Source of the DNA: an uncultured Sulfuricurvum sp.
GTDB lineage: Bacteria; Campylobacterota; Campylobacteria; Campylobacterales; Sulfurimonadaceae
NCBI GenBank assembly: GCA_903844635.1
Contig: CAIMUF010000074.1
Location: forward strand, 124,001-188,000
Reading direction: 5' to 3'
Length of the DNA: 64,000 nucleotides
Shown here: in pieces, positions 16,991-26,298 of the stretch
Position numbering within the stretch: the first letter of the stretch is position 1
How the letters are laid out: each line of letters starts with the position of its first letter
Made by a program: the position numbers and the translations under genes
The notes under the pieces: model-generated
What the model was told of the DNA's origin: nothing
The model's input: the letters and a program-made list of their open reading frames with translations, nothing else
Database searches by the model: none

Positions 16991-18297
16991 TCGTGTTTCT
17001 CATGGTGATGAGCTGCTATTTTTAATAAAAACGGGACACTAAGATTTAGTATAAAAGCGCTGACTGAAATGAGCAATAAATCGGCACTGGTGATGAGGTG
17101 CATAGAGAGAGCCGCCATTGCAACTAAAAAAGTAACTTCTGCTCGTCCTTGCATGGCTATTCCTATTAATATAGATGAGCGCCAAGGAAGAGTATTGATG
17201 TATCGAGCCGTAAAAGAAGCAGCGATAAATTGGGCAATAAATACAACGCTTGCAAGAATCAATGCTTGCGTCATAATAGTGCCAAGAGCATTAAAACTCT
17301 CGATTTTCATGTGTAAACCAATACTGATAAAGAAAATGGGTGCGAAAAAATAGAGGGTTAAAAAACGAAGCTTTTCCATTGTGCTGTGAAAGACTTCATC
17401 AGTGTTTGTATGCTCAGACGCAAAGTGGTCTTTGTTAATAATTAAACCCATAAAATAGGCACCTAAAGCGATGCTTGTTTCGAAAAATTCAGCGATAAAA
17501 GAGCCTAAAAATGCCAAAAATATCATGATGATAATAGCAACATTTTGTTCTTGTTTTCCCAGAAATTTTCCAGCTCCGGCATGAGAATAAATGGATGCTT
17601 TGGTTTTCGCAAAGATGGTGAGTAAAGTACTCTCTTTTTTGAGAGAAGTTGTCGGATGAAACAAAAAGAATAAATAAGCGATAAGAGCCATAGCTAAACT
17701 AAAAAAGAGAAAATTTGAAACAGGTTTTAGTGTAAGGGATGTGATACTTTGCAGTGAAATTTCAGCAGATGATGCCCCCAATGAGACGAGAATACCACCC
17801 AAAACACCCCATAAAATTAAAGAAATAACGTCATCCGTTAGAGCTGCAGCTACAATGATGGGTTGAAGGCGGTTTTTTGCACTAAAATTGAGAGTATTGA
17901 GTGTTAAAAAAGCGATACCAATGGATGTTGGAGTGAATGCCATCGCAAAAACAATTGATTTTATGGTGTCATTTGAAAGATATAGCTCGGTAAAATAAAG
18001 TGCCGTAAAGGGTAAAATAACACCGGCAACAGCAATTTTCCACCCTTTTTTAATCCCTTCAGTAAAGCTTTTAAGATTCTCTTCTAAACCGAGGTAAAAA
18101 AATAAAAATATAGTTCCGATAAATGCAAAAATTTCGATAGCAGCAGATGCGGGGGAGAGTAGATGAAGATTTACTGCTGCTAGCCCCCCTATGAGATAAA
18201 AGAGAACATCGGCAATTCCCGTTTTTTTCGATGCCCATAAGGAACCTATAATTATAATGAGTAAATAAAGTAAGATAAGGGTGGTAATCATTTCCAT
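16972..18297 (-). CDS. Kef/NapA-type cation:proton antiporter (CPA2)
   Basis: A 441-residue integral membrane protein with about 12 TM segments in the CPA2 fold. The segment GIADVLFYLIGGLAAVNL begins the antiporter core, FTPTSIGIAFL sits in a middle TM, AALTDDVISLILWG carries the paired Asp typical of electrogenic CPA2 ion binding, and GRAEVTFLVA follows near the C terminus. There is no cytosolic TrkA-N/KTN domain, so it resembles NapA-type Na+/H+ antiporters more than KefB/C. The gene is divergent from nhaD, which suggests a local ion/pH homeostasis pair. Its last 19 bases overlap the end of nadB on the other strand. Confidence 0.88.
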   Translation of the reverse strand: MEMITTLILLYLLIIIIGSLWASKKTGIADVLFYLIGGLAAVNLHLLSPASAAIEIFAFIGTIFLFFYLGLEENLKSFTEGIKKGWKIAVAGVILPFTALYFTELYLSNDTIKSIVFAMAFTPTSIGIAFLTLNTLNFSAKNRLQPIIVAAALTDDVISLILWGVLGGILVSLGASSAEISLQSITSLTLKPVSNFLFFSLAMALIAYLFFLFHPTTSLKKESTLLTIFAKTKASIYSHAGAGKFLGKQEQNVAIIIMIFLAFLGSFIAEFFETSIALGAYFMGLIINKDHFASEHTNTDEVFHSTMEKLRFLTLYFFAPIFFISIGLHMKIESFNALGTIMTQALILASVVFIAQFIAASFTARYINTLPWRSSILIGIAMQGRAEVTFLVAMAALSMHLITSADLLLISVSAFILNLSVPFLLKIAAHHHEKHDQAEVI

Positions 18298-18418
18298 CTT
18301 GCACTAACCTTTTTTAAGAAATTGTATCTAATCTATCTAACCTTGCCCTTAATAGCGATATTTCAGCCAATATACTATGATTTGAGAGAAGGTGAAATTT
18401 GGTACATTTACTCTTTTC

Positions 18419-18428
18419 CACTATAGTG
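18419..18428. promoter_or_regulatory. Palindrome between two divergent antiporter genes
   Basis: CACTATAGTG is a perfect 10-bp palindrome in the 197-base gap between the divergent antiporter genes. It lies about 120 bases from the minus-strand start and 66 bases from the plus-strand start. It could be an operator or part of a promoter; short palindromes also arise by chance. Confidence 0.25.
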
Positions 18429-18494
18429 TAAAAGCTTAGTTAACCATATATTGTTCAATATTCAGAGCTTAAAATTGATAAAAAGGATAAAGTT

Positions 18495-19820
18495 ATGACT
18501 ACACCAGTAGCGTTAGACGGCATTGATTTGTCAACGCATCCCTTTGGGTGGATGCTTCTTGCGATTTTTGTTATCGGGTATTATTTCATTGCTAGAGAAG
18601 ACAAATACCATCTTGATAAATCCAAACCGGCCTTGTTTATCGGAACGTTGATGTTTATTCTCATTGGAGGATTTTATGCGTTTTATGGTCTCAATTTTAT
18701 ACCATTCAAAAGAGAAATCACCCATTTAGTCTATGAAATCGCTGAAATCTTCTTTTTCTTATTTGTTGCCATGACGTTTGTCGAAGCGCTTATCGAGAGA
18801 GGAGTCTTTAATGCACTCAAAGGTAAGCTGATCGCCAAAGGTTACAGCTATCGACAACTCTTTTGGATTACCGGATTTTTAGCATTTTTTATCTCACCGA
18901 TTGCTGACAATCTGACGACTGCCCTTATTCTTTCCACCGTTTTAGTGACGATTGAGCAAAAAAATAAAGCTTTTTTAGTTCCCAGTGCGATCAACGTGGT
19001 CGTTGCCGCGAATGCCGGTGGTGCTTGGAGTCCGTTTGGGGATATTACGACTCTCATGGCATGGACAGCCCAAAAAGGGCAATTTACTGATTTTCTTTAT
19101 CTTTTTCCGGCTGCATTTATCGGATGGATGGTTACGGCTTATCTGCTCGTGCACTATGTTCCTGATTTAGATCCGAATAAAGAGGGTGATCCCGAGATTG
19201 CTGAAAAAATTAAGATTCTCAAAGGCGGAAAAGTCATTATCGCTATTGGAATTGCGACGATTGCTATGTCGGTTGTCGCAAAACAGGTGATGCAGTTGCC
19301 ACCAATGTGGGGGATGCTTTTTGGGCTCTCTGTCTTGCAGTTGTACACGTATCGATTGAAGCAGCGACACAAGCAGGATGTCAATATTTTTAAATCCATC
19401 AGTAAAGTTGAAAACAATACCCTTCTTTTCTTTTTTGGTATTTTAGCAGCGGTAGGAGCTTTGTATTTTGCTGGGTTTTTAGGATATATCACACAATTAT
19501 ATGATACATACAATCCGATTTATGTCAATATTGGAATCGGATTCGTATCGGCGATTGTTGATAATGTTCCGGTTATGTCTGCCGTCTTAAAATCAAATCC
19601 GGCTATCGATCATTCCCAATGGATGCTGGTGACGTTAACCGCAGGTGTCGGTGGCTCTCTTATCAGTTTTGGGAGTGCAGCAGGTGTCGGCGTGATGGGT
19701 AAAATGCATGGTATCTATACGTTTTCTTCACACATGAAATTGGCGTGGACGGTTTTAGTTGGATATGTTGTTTCTATAGCAATTTGGTATGTACAATTTA
19801 TTATTTTTGGGATTTATTAA
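18495..19820 (+). CDS. nhaD: NhaD-type Na+/H+ antiporter
   Basis: A 441-residue membrane protein of the ion transporter/NhaD family, with about 11-12 TM segments. Family motifs are FLFVAMTFVEALIERGVF, FFISPIADNLTTALILS, NAGGAWSPFGDITTLMAW and FVSAIVDNVPVMSAV; the Asp residues in IADN and VDNVP are the expected cation-binding positions. It exchanges Na+ or Li+ for H+ across the inner membrane. An AAAAAGGATAAAG ribosome site precedes the ATG. It is divergently transcribed from a CPA2 antiporter, giving two unrelated antiporter families side by side. Confidence 0.92.
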   Translation: MTTPVALDGIDLSTHPFGWMLLAIFVIGYYFIAREDKYHLDKSKPALFIGTLMFILIGGFYAFYGLNFIPFKREITHLVYEIAEIFFFLFVAMTFVEALIERGVFNALKGKLIAKGYSYRQLFWITGFLAFFISPIADNLTTALILSTVLVTIEQKNKAFLVPSAINVVVAANAGGAWSPFGDITTLMAWTAQKGQFTDFLYLFPAAFIGWMVTAYLLVHYVPDLDPNKEGDPEIAEKIKILKGGKVIIAIGIATIAMSVVAKQVMQLPPMWGMLFGLSVLQLYTYRLKQRHKQDVNIFKSISKVENNTLLFFFGILAAVGALYFAGFLGYITQLYDTYNPIYVNIGIGFVSAIVDNVPVMSAVLKSNPAIDHSQWMLVTLTAGVGGSLISFGSAAGVGVMGKMHGIYTFSSHMKLAWTVLVGYVVSIAIWYVQFIIFGIY

Positions 19821-19821
19821 A

Positions 19822-19865
19822 CAAGATTAGAATACTATTGCATACTTAAATTTATTCAAATCTTG
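19822..19865. promoter_or_regulatory. Long inverted repeat ahead of guaA
   Basis: Two 12-base arms, CAAGATTAGAAT (19822-19833) and ATTCAAATCTTG (19854-19865), pair at 11 of 12 positions around a 20-base AT-rich loop containing -10-like hexamers. The element fills the gap between the nhaD stop and the guaA GTG at 19883. It could be a leader hairpin, an operator over the guaA promoter or a weak terminator; there is no U-run. Confidence 0.35.
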
Positions 19866-19882
19866 CACCCAAAGGCTTATTC

Positions 19883-21427
19883 GTGAAAGATGTCAATATT
19901 ATCGTACTCGATTTTGGTTCCCAGTACACTCAGCTTATTGCTCGCCGTTTACGCGAAGACAAAGTTTATTGTGAAGTTCTTCCGTATCACACAAAAATCG
20001 ATGTAATTAAAGCAAAAAATCCAAAAGGTATCATCCTTAGCGGTGGTCCTTCATCGGTTTATAATAAAGATGCTTATACCGTTGATCAAGGTGTTTATGC
20101 TCTTGGTATTCCTGTTTTGGGTATTTGTTATGGGATGCAGCGTATTGCTGTCGACTTTGGCGGTTCAGTGATTCGAAGTGATCATCATGAATACGGTAAA
20201 GCTGAGCTTACAATCGATATGACACAACAGTCACCTTTATTCGCACATTGTGAAGATGAGCGTGCTGTATGGATGAGCCATTCGGATAAAGTGGATGTTC
20301 TCCCTGAAGGCTTTGTTCCTATTGCCTATTCACCAAATTCTCCGTATGCAGCTATCGCTGATGAAGCGCGACAAGTATATGCAATGCAGTATCACCCAGA
20401 AGTGAACCATTCTGAAGAGGGGTATTTGATGCTCCGTAACTTTGCCCGTACCATTTGCGGTATTACGGACAAATGGGATATGGGTCATTTCCTCAAAGAA
20501 CAAATTGTCAAAATTCGTGCGCAAGTGGGTGAGGGGAAAGTCCTTTGTGCTCTTAGCGGCGGTGTTGATTCCTCTGTTGTTGCGGCACTTTTGTACGAAG
20601 CAATCGGTAATCAGTTGATTCCTGTATTTGTTGATAATGGTCTTTTGCGTAAAGGTGAACGTGAATCAGTCGAAAACATCTTTAAAGTTCACCTCAAAGT
20701 TCCTCTCGTAGTTGCTGATGCATCAGAGAATTTTTTGGGCAAGCTCGTAGGGGTTACTGATCCTGAGACGAAGCGTAAAATCATCGGGCATACGTTTATC
20801 GAAGTATTTGAACAAGAAGCTAAAAAACACGATGGCATCAAATTCTTGGCACAGGGTACATTGTATCCGGACGTTATCGAGTCGGTTTCCGTCAATGGCC
20901 CATCTGTGACTATTAAATCGCATCACAACGTTGGCGGTCTTCCTGATTGGATGGATTTTGAGCTTATTGAGCCATTACGTGATTTGTTCAAAGATGAAGT
21001 CCGTAAACTCGGACTTGAGCTTGGACTTCCTGATTATTTGGTTAATCGCCATCCGTTCCCTGGACCTGGTTTGGGTATTCGTATCATGGGTGAAGTCAAC
21101 AAAGACGATTTGTATATCCTTCGCGAAGCCGATGCGATTTTACTTGAAGAGCTAAAAGCGAGCGGATATTACAGCAAAACATGGCAGGCATTTGCAGTAC
21201 TGCTTAATGTCAAAAGTGTTGGAGTTATGGGGGACAACCGTACGTATGATAACACCGTGTGTGTTCGTGTCGTCGAAGCAGTAGATGGTATGACAGCCAC
21301 CTTTGCTCATCTTCCACACACACTGCTAGAGCGTATCAGCCGTCGTATTATCAATGAAGTCAATGGCATCAATCGTGTTGTTTATGATATCAGCTCCAAG
21401 CCTCCTGCTACTATCGAGTGGGAATAA
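19883..21427 (+). CDS. guaA: GMP synthase (glutamine-hydrolysing)
   Basis: A 514-residue enzyme converting XMP to GMP with ATP and glutamine. The class I amidotransferase domain has Cys82 in GICYGMQ and the His171/Glu173 pair in [10 protein letters not shown]. The ATP pyrophosphatase P-loop SGGVDSS begins at residue 225, and the C-terminal dimerisation domain ends in the standard KPPATIEWE. The start is GTG with AAAGG upstream; translation from there begins exactly at [16 protein letters not shown]. hemD follows directly and the pair likely share a transcript. Confidence 0.97.
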   Translation: MKDVNIIVLDFGSQYTQLIARRLREDKVYCEVLPYHTKIDVIKAKNPKGIILSGGPSSVYNKDAYTVDQGVYALGIPVLGICYGMQRIAVDFGGSVIRSDHHEYGKAELTIDMTQQSPLFAHCEDERAVWMSHSDKVDVLPEGFVPIAYSPNSPYAAIADEARQVYAMQYHPEVNHSEEGYLMLRNFARTICGITDKWDMGHFLKEQIVKIRAQVGEGKVLCALSGGVDSSVVAALLYEAIGNQLIPVFVDNGLLRKGERESVENIFKVHLKVPLVVADASENFLGKLVGVTDPETKRKIIGHTFIEVFEQEAKKHDGIKFLAQGTLYPDVIESVSVNGPSVTIKSHHNVGGLPDWMDFELIEPLRDLFKDEVRKLGLELGLPDYLVNRHPFPGPGLGIRIMGEVNKDDLYILREADAILLEELKASGYYSKTWQAFAVLLNVKSVGVMGDNRTYDNTVCVRVVEAVDGMTATFAHLPHTLLERISRRIINEVNGINRVVYDISSKPPATIEWE

Positions 21428-21438
21428 GGGGTACGCGT

Positions 21439-22086
21439 TTGCGCCCCATCTATCTCATCTCTAAAACTTCATCCCATCAGAAGATGGGAGTCATTCATAT
21501 TCCTATTCTCTCCATCCATTTTTTAACGCCTGATATTGATTTTGATCTCTATGATGGGATTATTGTTACGTCTAAACAAGGGGCTCTTGCGCTTAATCAT
21601 TATTCGGTCAATTGGGAAAAACTTCAGGTTGTCTGTGTAGGTGAATCAACGGCAGAGGGAATGAAGCATCTGGGTGCCGTTCATATTGAAAGTGCAGCTG
21701 GATATGGTGAAACTATTTTTAATGTGCTGCGACAATACAAAGGAAAATGGCTCTACTGTCGTCCTAAAATGATTGCGTCTTCATGGCCGCAACGTGCTCG
21801 TGAAGCTGGTTTGATACTCGATGAGGTGATTATCTATGAGACAACGTGCAATGAAGCCATGGAGAAGAAAGAGCTTAAGGATAATGGCGTGCTGATTTTT
21901 ACCTCTCCATCGAGTATTGAATGTTTTTTGCAAAAATATCTTTTTAAATCTACGCACGACATTGTAGTTATTGGAAAAACGACACAAAATGCTTTGCCAT
22001 TGGGGATTAAGTCAACTCTTAGTGAGACAACAAGCGTAGAATCATGTGTAGAAAAAGCACGAGAATTAAGCTTTTTGAGGTTATAA
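21439..22086 (+). CDS. hemD: Uroporphyrinogen-III synthase HemD
   Basis: A 215-residue enzyme that closes hydroxymethylbilane to uroporphyrinogen III in haem synthesis. The sequence is divergent, as usual for HemD, but keeps the pattern RPIYLIS, IIVTSKQGA, VCVGESTAEGM, LYCRPKMIASSWP, EVIIYET and VLIFTSPSSIECFL. I prefer the TTG start at 21439 because AAGGGG sits 8 bases upstream and the protein then begins at RPIYLIS. A GTG at 21418, overlapping the guaA end, would add seven residues without a ribosome site. Confidence 0.85.
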   Translation: MRPIYLISKTSSHQKMGVIHIPILSIHFLTPDIDFDLYDGIIVTSKQGALALNHYSVNWEKLQVVCVGESTAEGMKHLGAVHIESAAGYGETIFNVLRQYKGKWLYCRPKMIASSWPQRAREAGLILDEVIIYETTCNEAMEKKELKDNGVLIFTSPSSIECFLQKYLFKSTHDIVVIGKTTQNALPLGIKSTLSETTSVESCVEKARELSFLRL

Positions 22087-22091
22087 TTATT

Positions 22092-22287
22092 AACTCTGGG
22101 CGCAGCGAGTAACCGCAATATGAGGGTTCTACATATACAACTAGTCACATCCGTAGACGTTTCGGTGTGTCGGTGGTCTTGTTTGAGCGTGTAAACGTGA
22201 GAGATTGCCGCCGGAAGAAACGCTCGATGTGGCGCAATTACAGCTTTGAAGAACCAAAGCTACTGCGAAACGCCCGCCTGGGCTTTT
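22092..22287 (+). ncRNA. ssrS: 6S RNA
   Basis: This gene-free stretch folds into the 6S RNA layout. Closing stem: GGGCGCAG (22098-22105) with CTGCG (22263-22267) and CGCCC (22271-22275). A large open bubble follows. The distal arm is long: CACATC (22146-22151) with GATGTG (22226-22231), CGTTTC (22158-22163) with GAAACG (22217-22222), CGGTGG (22171-22176) with CCGCCG (22208-22213), then GTTT/AAAC at the tip. The 3' side of the bubble carries a small hairpin GCTTTG/CAAAGC (22243-22260), as in E. coli 6S. A GCCC/GGGC hairpin with TTTT (22272-22287) ends it. 6S RNA mimics an open promoter and sequesters housekeeping RNA polymerase. purD is immediately downstream, and I recall 6S genes next to purine genes in this phylum. 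The ends are approximate. Confidence 0.8.
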
Positions 22288-22307
22288 ACTTTTGATTTGA
22301 CGATAGA

Positions 22308-22367
22308 GGAACGTGTCCCTCCATCTACGCTAGCCGCTTGGGCTACTAAAGCTGACTTCTAACGAAG
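22308..22367. repeat. Dispersed GGAAC-CGCTAGCC element, copy 1
   Basis: The element contains GGAACGTGTCCC (22308-22319), CGCTAGCCGCTTGGGCT (22328-22344) and TAACGAAG (22360-22367). The same three blocks occur in the same order at 33570-33636, with the first two again exactly 20 bases apart. It fills the gap between the 6S RNA and purD. The purD ATG is about 80 bases further on, and the remaining AT-rich sequence could hold its promoter. Confidence 0.6.
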
Positions 22368-22445
22368 CAGATTTAAAATTTACTTTATTTAAAAATCCAT
22401 TGGGGCTTTTAGATGAGAGAATCAACTATTTTTTTGGGGTAATAT

Positions 22446-23714
22446 ATGAATATAATGATAATCGGTAGCGGTGGACGAGAATTTTCGATTGGGAGAGTTT
22501 TAAAGCAAGACCCTGAGGTTACCAATCTCTATTTCACTCCAGGAAATGGCGCAACCACGATGTTGGGTGAAAATGTTGCCATAAAAGATTATGAAGAATT
22601 GGCGCAATTTGCCGTGGACAATGCGATTGATTTAACCATCGTAGGTCCTGAAGGTCCGTTGACCGATGGGGTTGTAGACATTTTCAAAGCACGAGGTTTA
22701 GTCATTTTTGGTCCTTCAAAAGCTGCTGCACAACTCGAGGGTTCAAAAGTTTACATGAAAAACTTTTTGGCTAAATACAATATTCCAACTGCGCGTTACA
22801 TCGAAACGGCTCATATTGGTGATGCGTTTAAATTTATCGAATCTTTGAGTGCTCCAATTGTCGTTAAAGCGGACGGCTTGTGTGCGGGCAAGGGTGTCAT
22901 CATTGCAATGAGTCATGATGAAGCAAAAGTAGCAGTATCGGAAATGTTGAGTGGAAAATCATTCGGAGATGCAGGTTTACGTGTTATTATCGAAGAATTT
23001 TTAGACGGTTATGAGCTCTCAATGTTTGCTTTGTGTGATGGAAAAGACTTTATTCTTCTCCCTGCTGCGCAAGATCATAAACGTCTATTGGATGGCGATG
23101 AAGGTCCAAATACGGGTGGAATGGGAGCTTATGCACCTACCCCGCTTGTGGATGAGATTATTTATGAAAAAGTAAAAGAACGGGTAATCCGTCCAACATT
23201 GTTGGGAATGCAAGAAGAGGGAGCTCCTTTTGAGGGAGTTCTTTTTATTGGCATCATGGTTGTTAATGGTGAGCCTATAACCTTAGAGTTTAATGTTCGT
23301 TTTGGGGATCCTGAGTGTGAGATTCTGATGCCATTGCTCAAAACTCCTGCTCGTGAACTTTTTTATAAAGCGGCAACCAAACAGCTGGATACGCTTAACG
23401 TCGAGTTTCACGATAAATATGCCGTCGGTGTAGTGATGGCAAGTAAAAATTATCCTTTTGACAACTCGGTTCCTGCTGAAATCGTTGTGGATGAGATTCA
23501 TCATGATGAGATTGCTCAAAACACCCATATAGCCTATGCAGGTGTGAGCGAAGAAGACGGAAAACTCTATGCTAATGGCGGACGAGTGTTGGTGTGTGTC
23601 GGTGTGGGTGAGAGTATTAAAGAAGCACGAGACCGTGCCTATATGCTTTGTGGGCAAGTGCATTTTGCGGGTAAAAAACTTCGTACTGATATCGCGTATC
23701 AAGCATTGCGTTAA
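22446..23714 (+). CDS. purD: Phosphoribosylamine-glycine ligase PurD
   Basis: A 422-residue ATP-grasp enzyme forming glycinamide ribonucleotide in purine synthesis, standard length. N-terminal [12 protein letters not shown], the ATP-grasp segment [57 protein letters not shown] and [11 protein letters not shown] are diagnostic. It follows the 6S RNA gene. The stop TAA shares its last A with the ATG of the RDD gene, so the following envelope genes may be cotranscribed. Confidence 0.97.
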   Translation: MNIMIIGSGGREFSIGRVLKQDPEVTNLYFTPGNGATTMLGENVAIKDYEELAQFAVDNAIDLTIVGPEGPLTDGVVDIFKARGLVIFGPSKAAAQLEGSKVYMKNFLAKYNIPTARYIETAHIGDAFKFIESLSAPIVVKADGLCAGKGVIIAMSHDEAKVAVSEMLSGKSFGDAGLRVIIEEFLDGYELSMFALCDGKDFILLPAAQDHKRLLDGDEGPNTGGMGAYAPTPLVDEIIYEKVKERVIRPTLLGMQEEGAPFEGVLFIGIMVVNGEPITLEFNVRFGDPECEILMPLLKTPARELFYKAATKQLDTLNVEFHDKYAVGVVMASKNYPFDNSVPAEIVVDEIHHDEIAQNTHIAYAGVSEEDGKLYANGGRVLVCVGVGESIKEARDRAYMLCGQVHFAGKKLRTDIAYQALR

Positions 23715-24163
23715 TGAATAACGAAATCGAAACTCTTATTTCACGAGAAAAGCTCCAGCTTGCAAGTATTCGTTCTCGTGTGGCAGCATTTGGAATTGAT
23801 GAGCTTTTACTTTCGATCATTTTGTTTGTTATTTTGTGGGATTCGATTTCGGCCGCTGCAAGCGTAGAAGCAATGATTGAAGTCATTAACACCTTTATTC
23901 TAGAATACATGATGATCAAAATACTCTATCAAACTTTTTTTACCATGCAGTATGGCGCTACATTGGGAAAAATCGTGATGAAAATACGAATTGTTGAGAT
24001 TAAAACACTTTCAAATCCAGGTTTTTTGAGTGCATTTAATCGGAGTGTTTTTAGAATTGTGAGTGAAATTCTTTTTTATCTGGGTTTTGCTTGGGCCTTT
24101 TTTGATCCTTATCGTAGATCATGGCATGATCTTAGTGCGCGAACTTTGGTTATTGATGCATAA
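23714..24163 (+). CDS. RDD family membrane protein
   Basis: A 149-residue protein with an N-terminal cytosolic segment (REKLQLASIRSRVAAFGIDEL), the Arg-Asp/Asp-type motif characteristic of RDD proteins, then two or three TM segments and the closing block YRRSWHDLSARTLVID. The conserved KIVMKIRIVE lies between TMs. RDD protein function is not firmly established; some affect Na+ tolerance. It is translationally coupled to purD upstream (TAATG) and its end overlaps the lptD start by 8 bases. Confidence 0.85.
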   Translation: MNNEIETLISREKLQLASIRSRVAAFGIDELLLSIILFVILWDSISAAASVEAMIEVINTFILEYMMIKILYQTFFTMQYGATLGKIVMKIRIVEIKTLSNPGFLSAFNRSVFRIVSEILFYLGFAWAFFDPYRRSWHDLSARTLVIDA

Positions 24164-26288
24164 GATCTTGCTGCTTAGCATCGTAAGTGCAAGCATATTG
24201 CTCGGCGGGGAACGCATTGAGATTATTGCTTCTCAAGTGGATGCAAACGGTTCAATTGTCCATTCAACTTCCCATCCCACACTTGTCTATCAAGATCAGA
24301 TTTTAAGCGCTGAAACGATGACTTATGATCGTAACAGCAGTGTCGTAGAAGCTTTTGGCCATGTTAACGCCTTTAAAGCGGGGCAATATCATGCAATCAG
24401 TGACTATTCACGATTAAATTTGAATGAAGATACCCGTTACTCGAAGCCTTATTATGCACTTGATACTGCAACTGGTGTTTGGATGAGTACGGATGAGGCA
24501 ACAGGATGTCAAAATGATATTGACTTAGCCAATGGAATGGTATCGGGCTGCAATTCCGCTGATCCTCTTTGGACAATCCATTTTAGCAGTGCAGATTACA
24601 ACACGGAAAATATGTGGGTTAATATTTACAATGCCTTGCTGTACATCGATGATGTTCCCATTATGTATTTACCGTACTTTGGATACCCAACCGATAAAAC
24701 ACGCCGAAGCGGATTATTGATGCCTTCTTTTGGACTTTCCAGTGCTGAAGGGTTTTATTACCAACAACCTGTTTATTGGGCCCCTAGCAACTGGTTTGAT
24801 GCCGATTTCCGACCTCAGATACGGACATCACGCGGTTCTGGAATCTATACGGATATGCGGTTCGTTGATAGTGCTTCGTCAAAAGGTTCTATCAGGCTTG
24901 GATATTTTAAAGAGCAAGCGGATTACGCCAAAGAATATGATTTGGCGCATGATCAACATTATGGATTTGCCGTTGATTATCGCAATAATGATTTTTTAAA
25001 AAATTGGTTTGGTGTTGATCTGGAAGGTGAGTCAGGGTTGTATGTCAATGGTAAGTGGATGAATGACGTTGATTATCTAAATCTACAGCAAAGTGACCAA
25101 ACGCAAAATGTGACATCCAACCAAGTCTTTTCTCGTATCAATGGATATTACAGCAGTGAAGATAATTATGCAGGAGCTTATTTTAAGCACTACCAATATT
25201 TAAATCCAGAGATCGATAATGCTCAAACGCTTCAAACTTTACCAACGCTTCAATACCACCGATATTTGGAGACTTTTTTTGGTGATCATCTTTTGGCGAG
25301 CGGCGATGCACAGGCGAGTAATTTCTATCGTCCTGATGGTAAGCGAGCAGTTCAGACGGATATTAATATTCCTGTGACATTGCAAACGAGTTTGTTTGAT
25401 GAGTATTTGGATCTAAGCTATACCGCTAATGCAGCGACACGGGCAATCCGATTTTATGGTAATACTTTAACCAATACACCGGATAAGGAAAGTGATTACC
25501 CATCGGGATACTACGCACAGCTTGACCATACACTGTCATTGGGAGCAACATTGGTACGCCCGTATGAAACGATAACTCATGTTATTGCCCCGAATATTAG
25601 TTACACGAAAGCCGGGACACGTCTTTACAGCGGATACTATGAAGATCGACACGGGCAATGCAGTTCTGCCAACTATCCGTGTGAATTTTATACATTAAAT
25701 GAGCCGAAGGACGGTCTTTCATTGGGTCTGAACAATTTTTTGTTTGAAGATGGACAACAATGGCTCGTAGATAGACTGACTCAAACCTTTAGTTATGATG
25801 ATACGGGAAGCTATTATGGAGAGTTGCAAAACGAGTTGGAATGGAAAATTACCAAAGCAATTTCATATTATAATCAAACGTCCTATAATCATGACCGTGA
25901 TCGTGTGACGAAAGAACAAAATACCCTTCGCTATAATGACAGTATCATAAACGGGAGCGTTAGTAATTATTATACGGATCAGCTTGGTAAAATTCCACAG
26001 TACGCATCGTATTGGACTGCTGACTTGGCGTATCAATATAATCGATATACTAAAGTTTTTGGTCAGGTCGCATACGATTATCATGAAGCTTTATTAAAGC
26101 GGAGTGAAATTGGATTTTTATACACACAGCGTTGTTTGGATTTTGGTTTAAAATTTGTTCAAAATCGTAGACCGATTTTGACTAATACAACGGGAAGTAA
26201 TTCGGTGGATGATTCTTATATTTTTATTACTGTTATATTAAAACCATTAGGCGGATCTGAATTTAACTATAAACTTACCAAAAATTAA
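24156..26288 (+). CDS. lptD: LPS-assembly outer membrane protein LptD
   Basis: A 710-residue beta-barrel that inserts lipopolysaccharide into the outer leaflet. The start at 24156 gives a signal peptide MHKILLLSIVSASILLGG; an upstream in-frame ATG at 24063 lies within the RDD gene and adds a shadow translation. An OstA-type N-terminal domain follows (YDRNSSVVEAFGHVNAFKAGQ, about 45-70), then the LptD barrel with VPIMYLPYFGYPTDKTRRSGLLMPSFG. It is about 70 residues shorter than E. coli LptD. A few Cys are present, compatible with disulfide control. MCE/MlaD follows after 10 bases, so this is an envelope operon. Confidence 0.9.
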   Translation: MHKILLLSIVSASILLGGERIEIIASQVDANGSIVHSTSHPTLVYQDQILSAETMTYDRNSSVVEAFGHVNAFKAGQYHAISDYSRLNLNEDTRYSKPYYALDTATGVWMSTDEATGCQNDIDLANGMVSGCNSADPLWTIHFSSADYNTENMWVNIYNALLYIDDVPIMYLPYFGYPTDKTRRSGLLMPSFGLSSAEGFYYQQPVYWAPSNWFDADFRPQIRTSRGSGIYTDMRFVDSASSKGSIRLGYFKEQADYAKEYDLAHDQHYGFAVDYRNNDFLKNWFGVDLEGESGLYVNGKWMNDVDYLNLQQSDQTQNVTSNQVFSRINGYYSSEDNYAGAYFKHYQYLNPEIDNAQTLQTLPTLQYHRYLETFFGDHLLASGDAQASNFYRPDGKRAVQTDINIPVTLQTSLFDEYLDLSYTANAATRAIRFYGNTLTNTPDKESDYPSGYYAQLDHTLSLGATLVRPYETITHVIAPNISYTKAGTRLYSGYYEDRHGQCSSANYPCEFYTLNEPKDGLSLGLNNFLFEDGQQWLVDRLTQTFSYDDTGSYYGELQNELEWKITKAISYYNQTSYNHDRDRVTKEQNTLRYNDSIINGSVSNYYTDQLGKIPQYASYWTADLAYQYNRYTKVFGQVAYDYHEALLKRSEIGFLYTQRCLDFGLKFVQNRRPILTNTTGSNSVDDSYIFITVILKPLGGSEFNYKLTKN

Positions 26289-26298
26289 TGAGGGCAAG

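Noticed and set aside
22092-22287. tmRNA, RNase P RNA or SRP RNA as the identity of this structured gap
   Set aside because: There is no tRNA-like end with CCA or tag reading frame, no conserved RNase P core, and no SRP GGAAG loop context; the single long arm with central bubble fits 6S.
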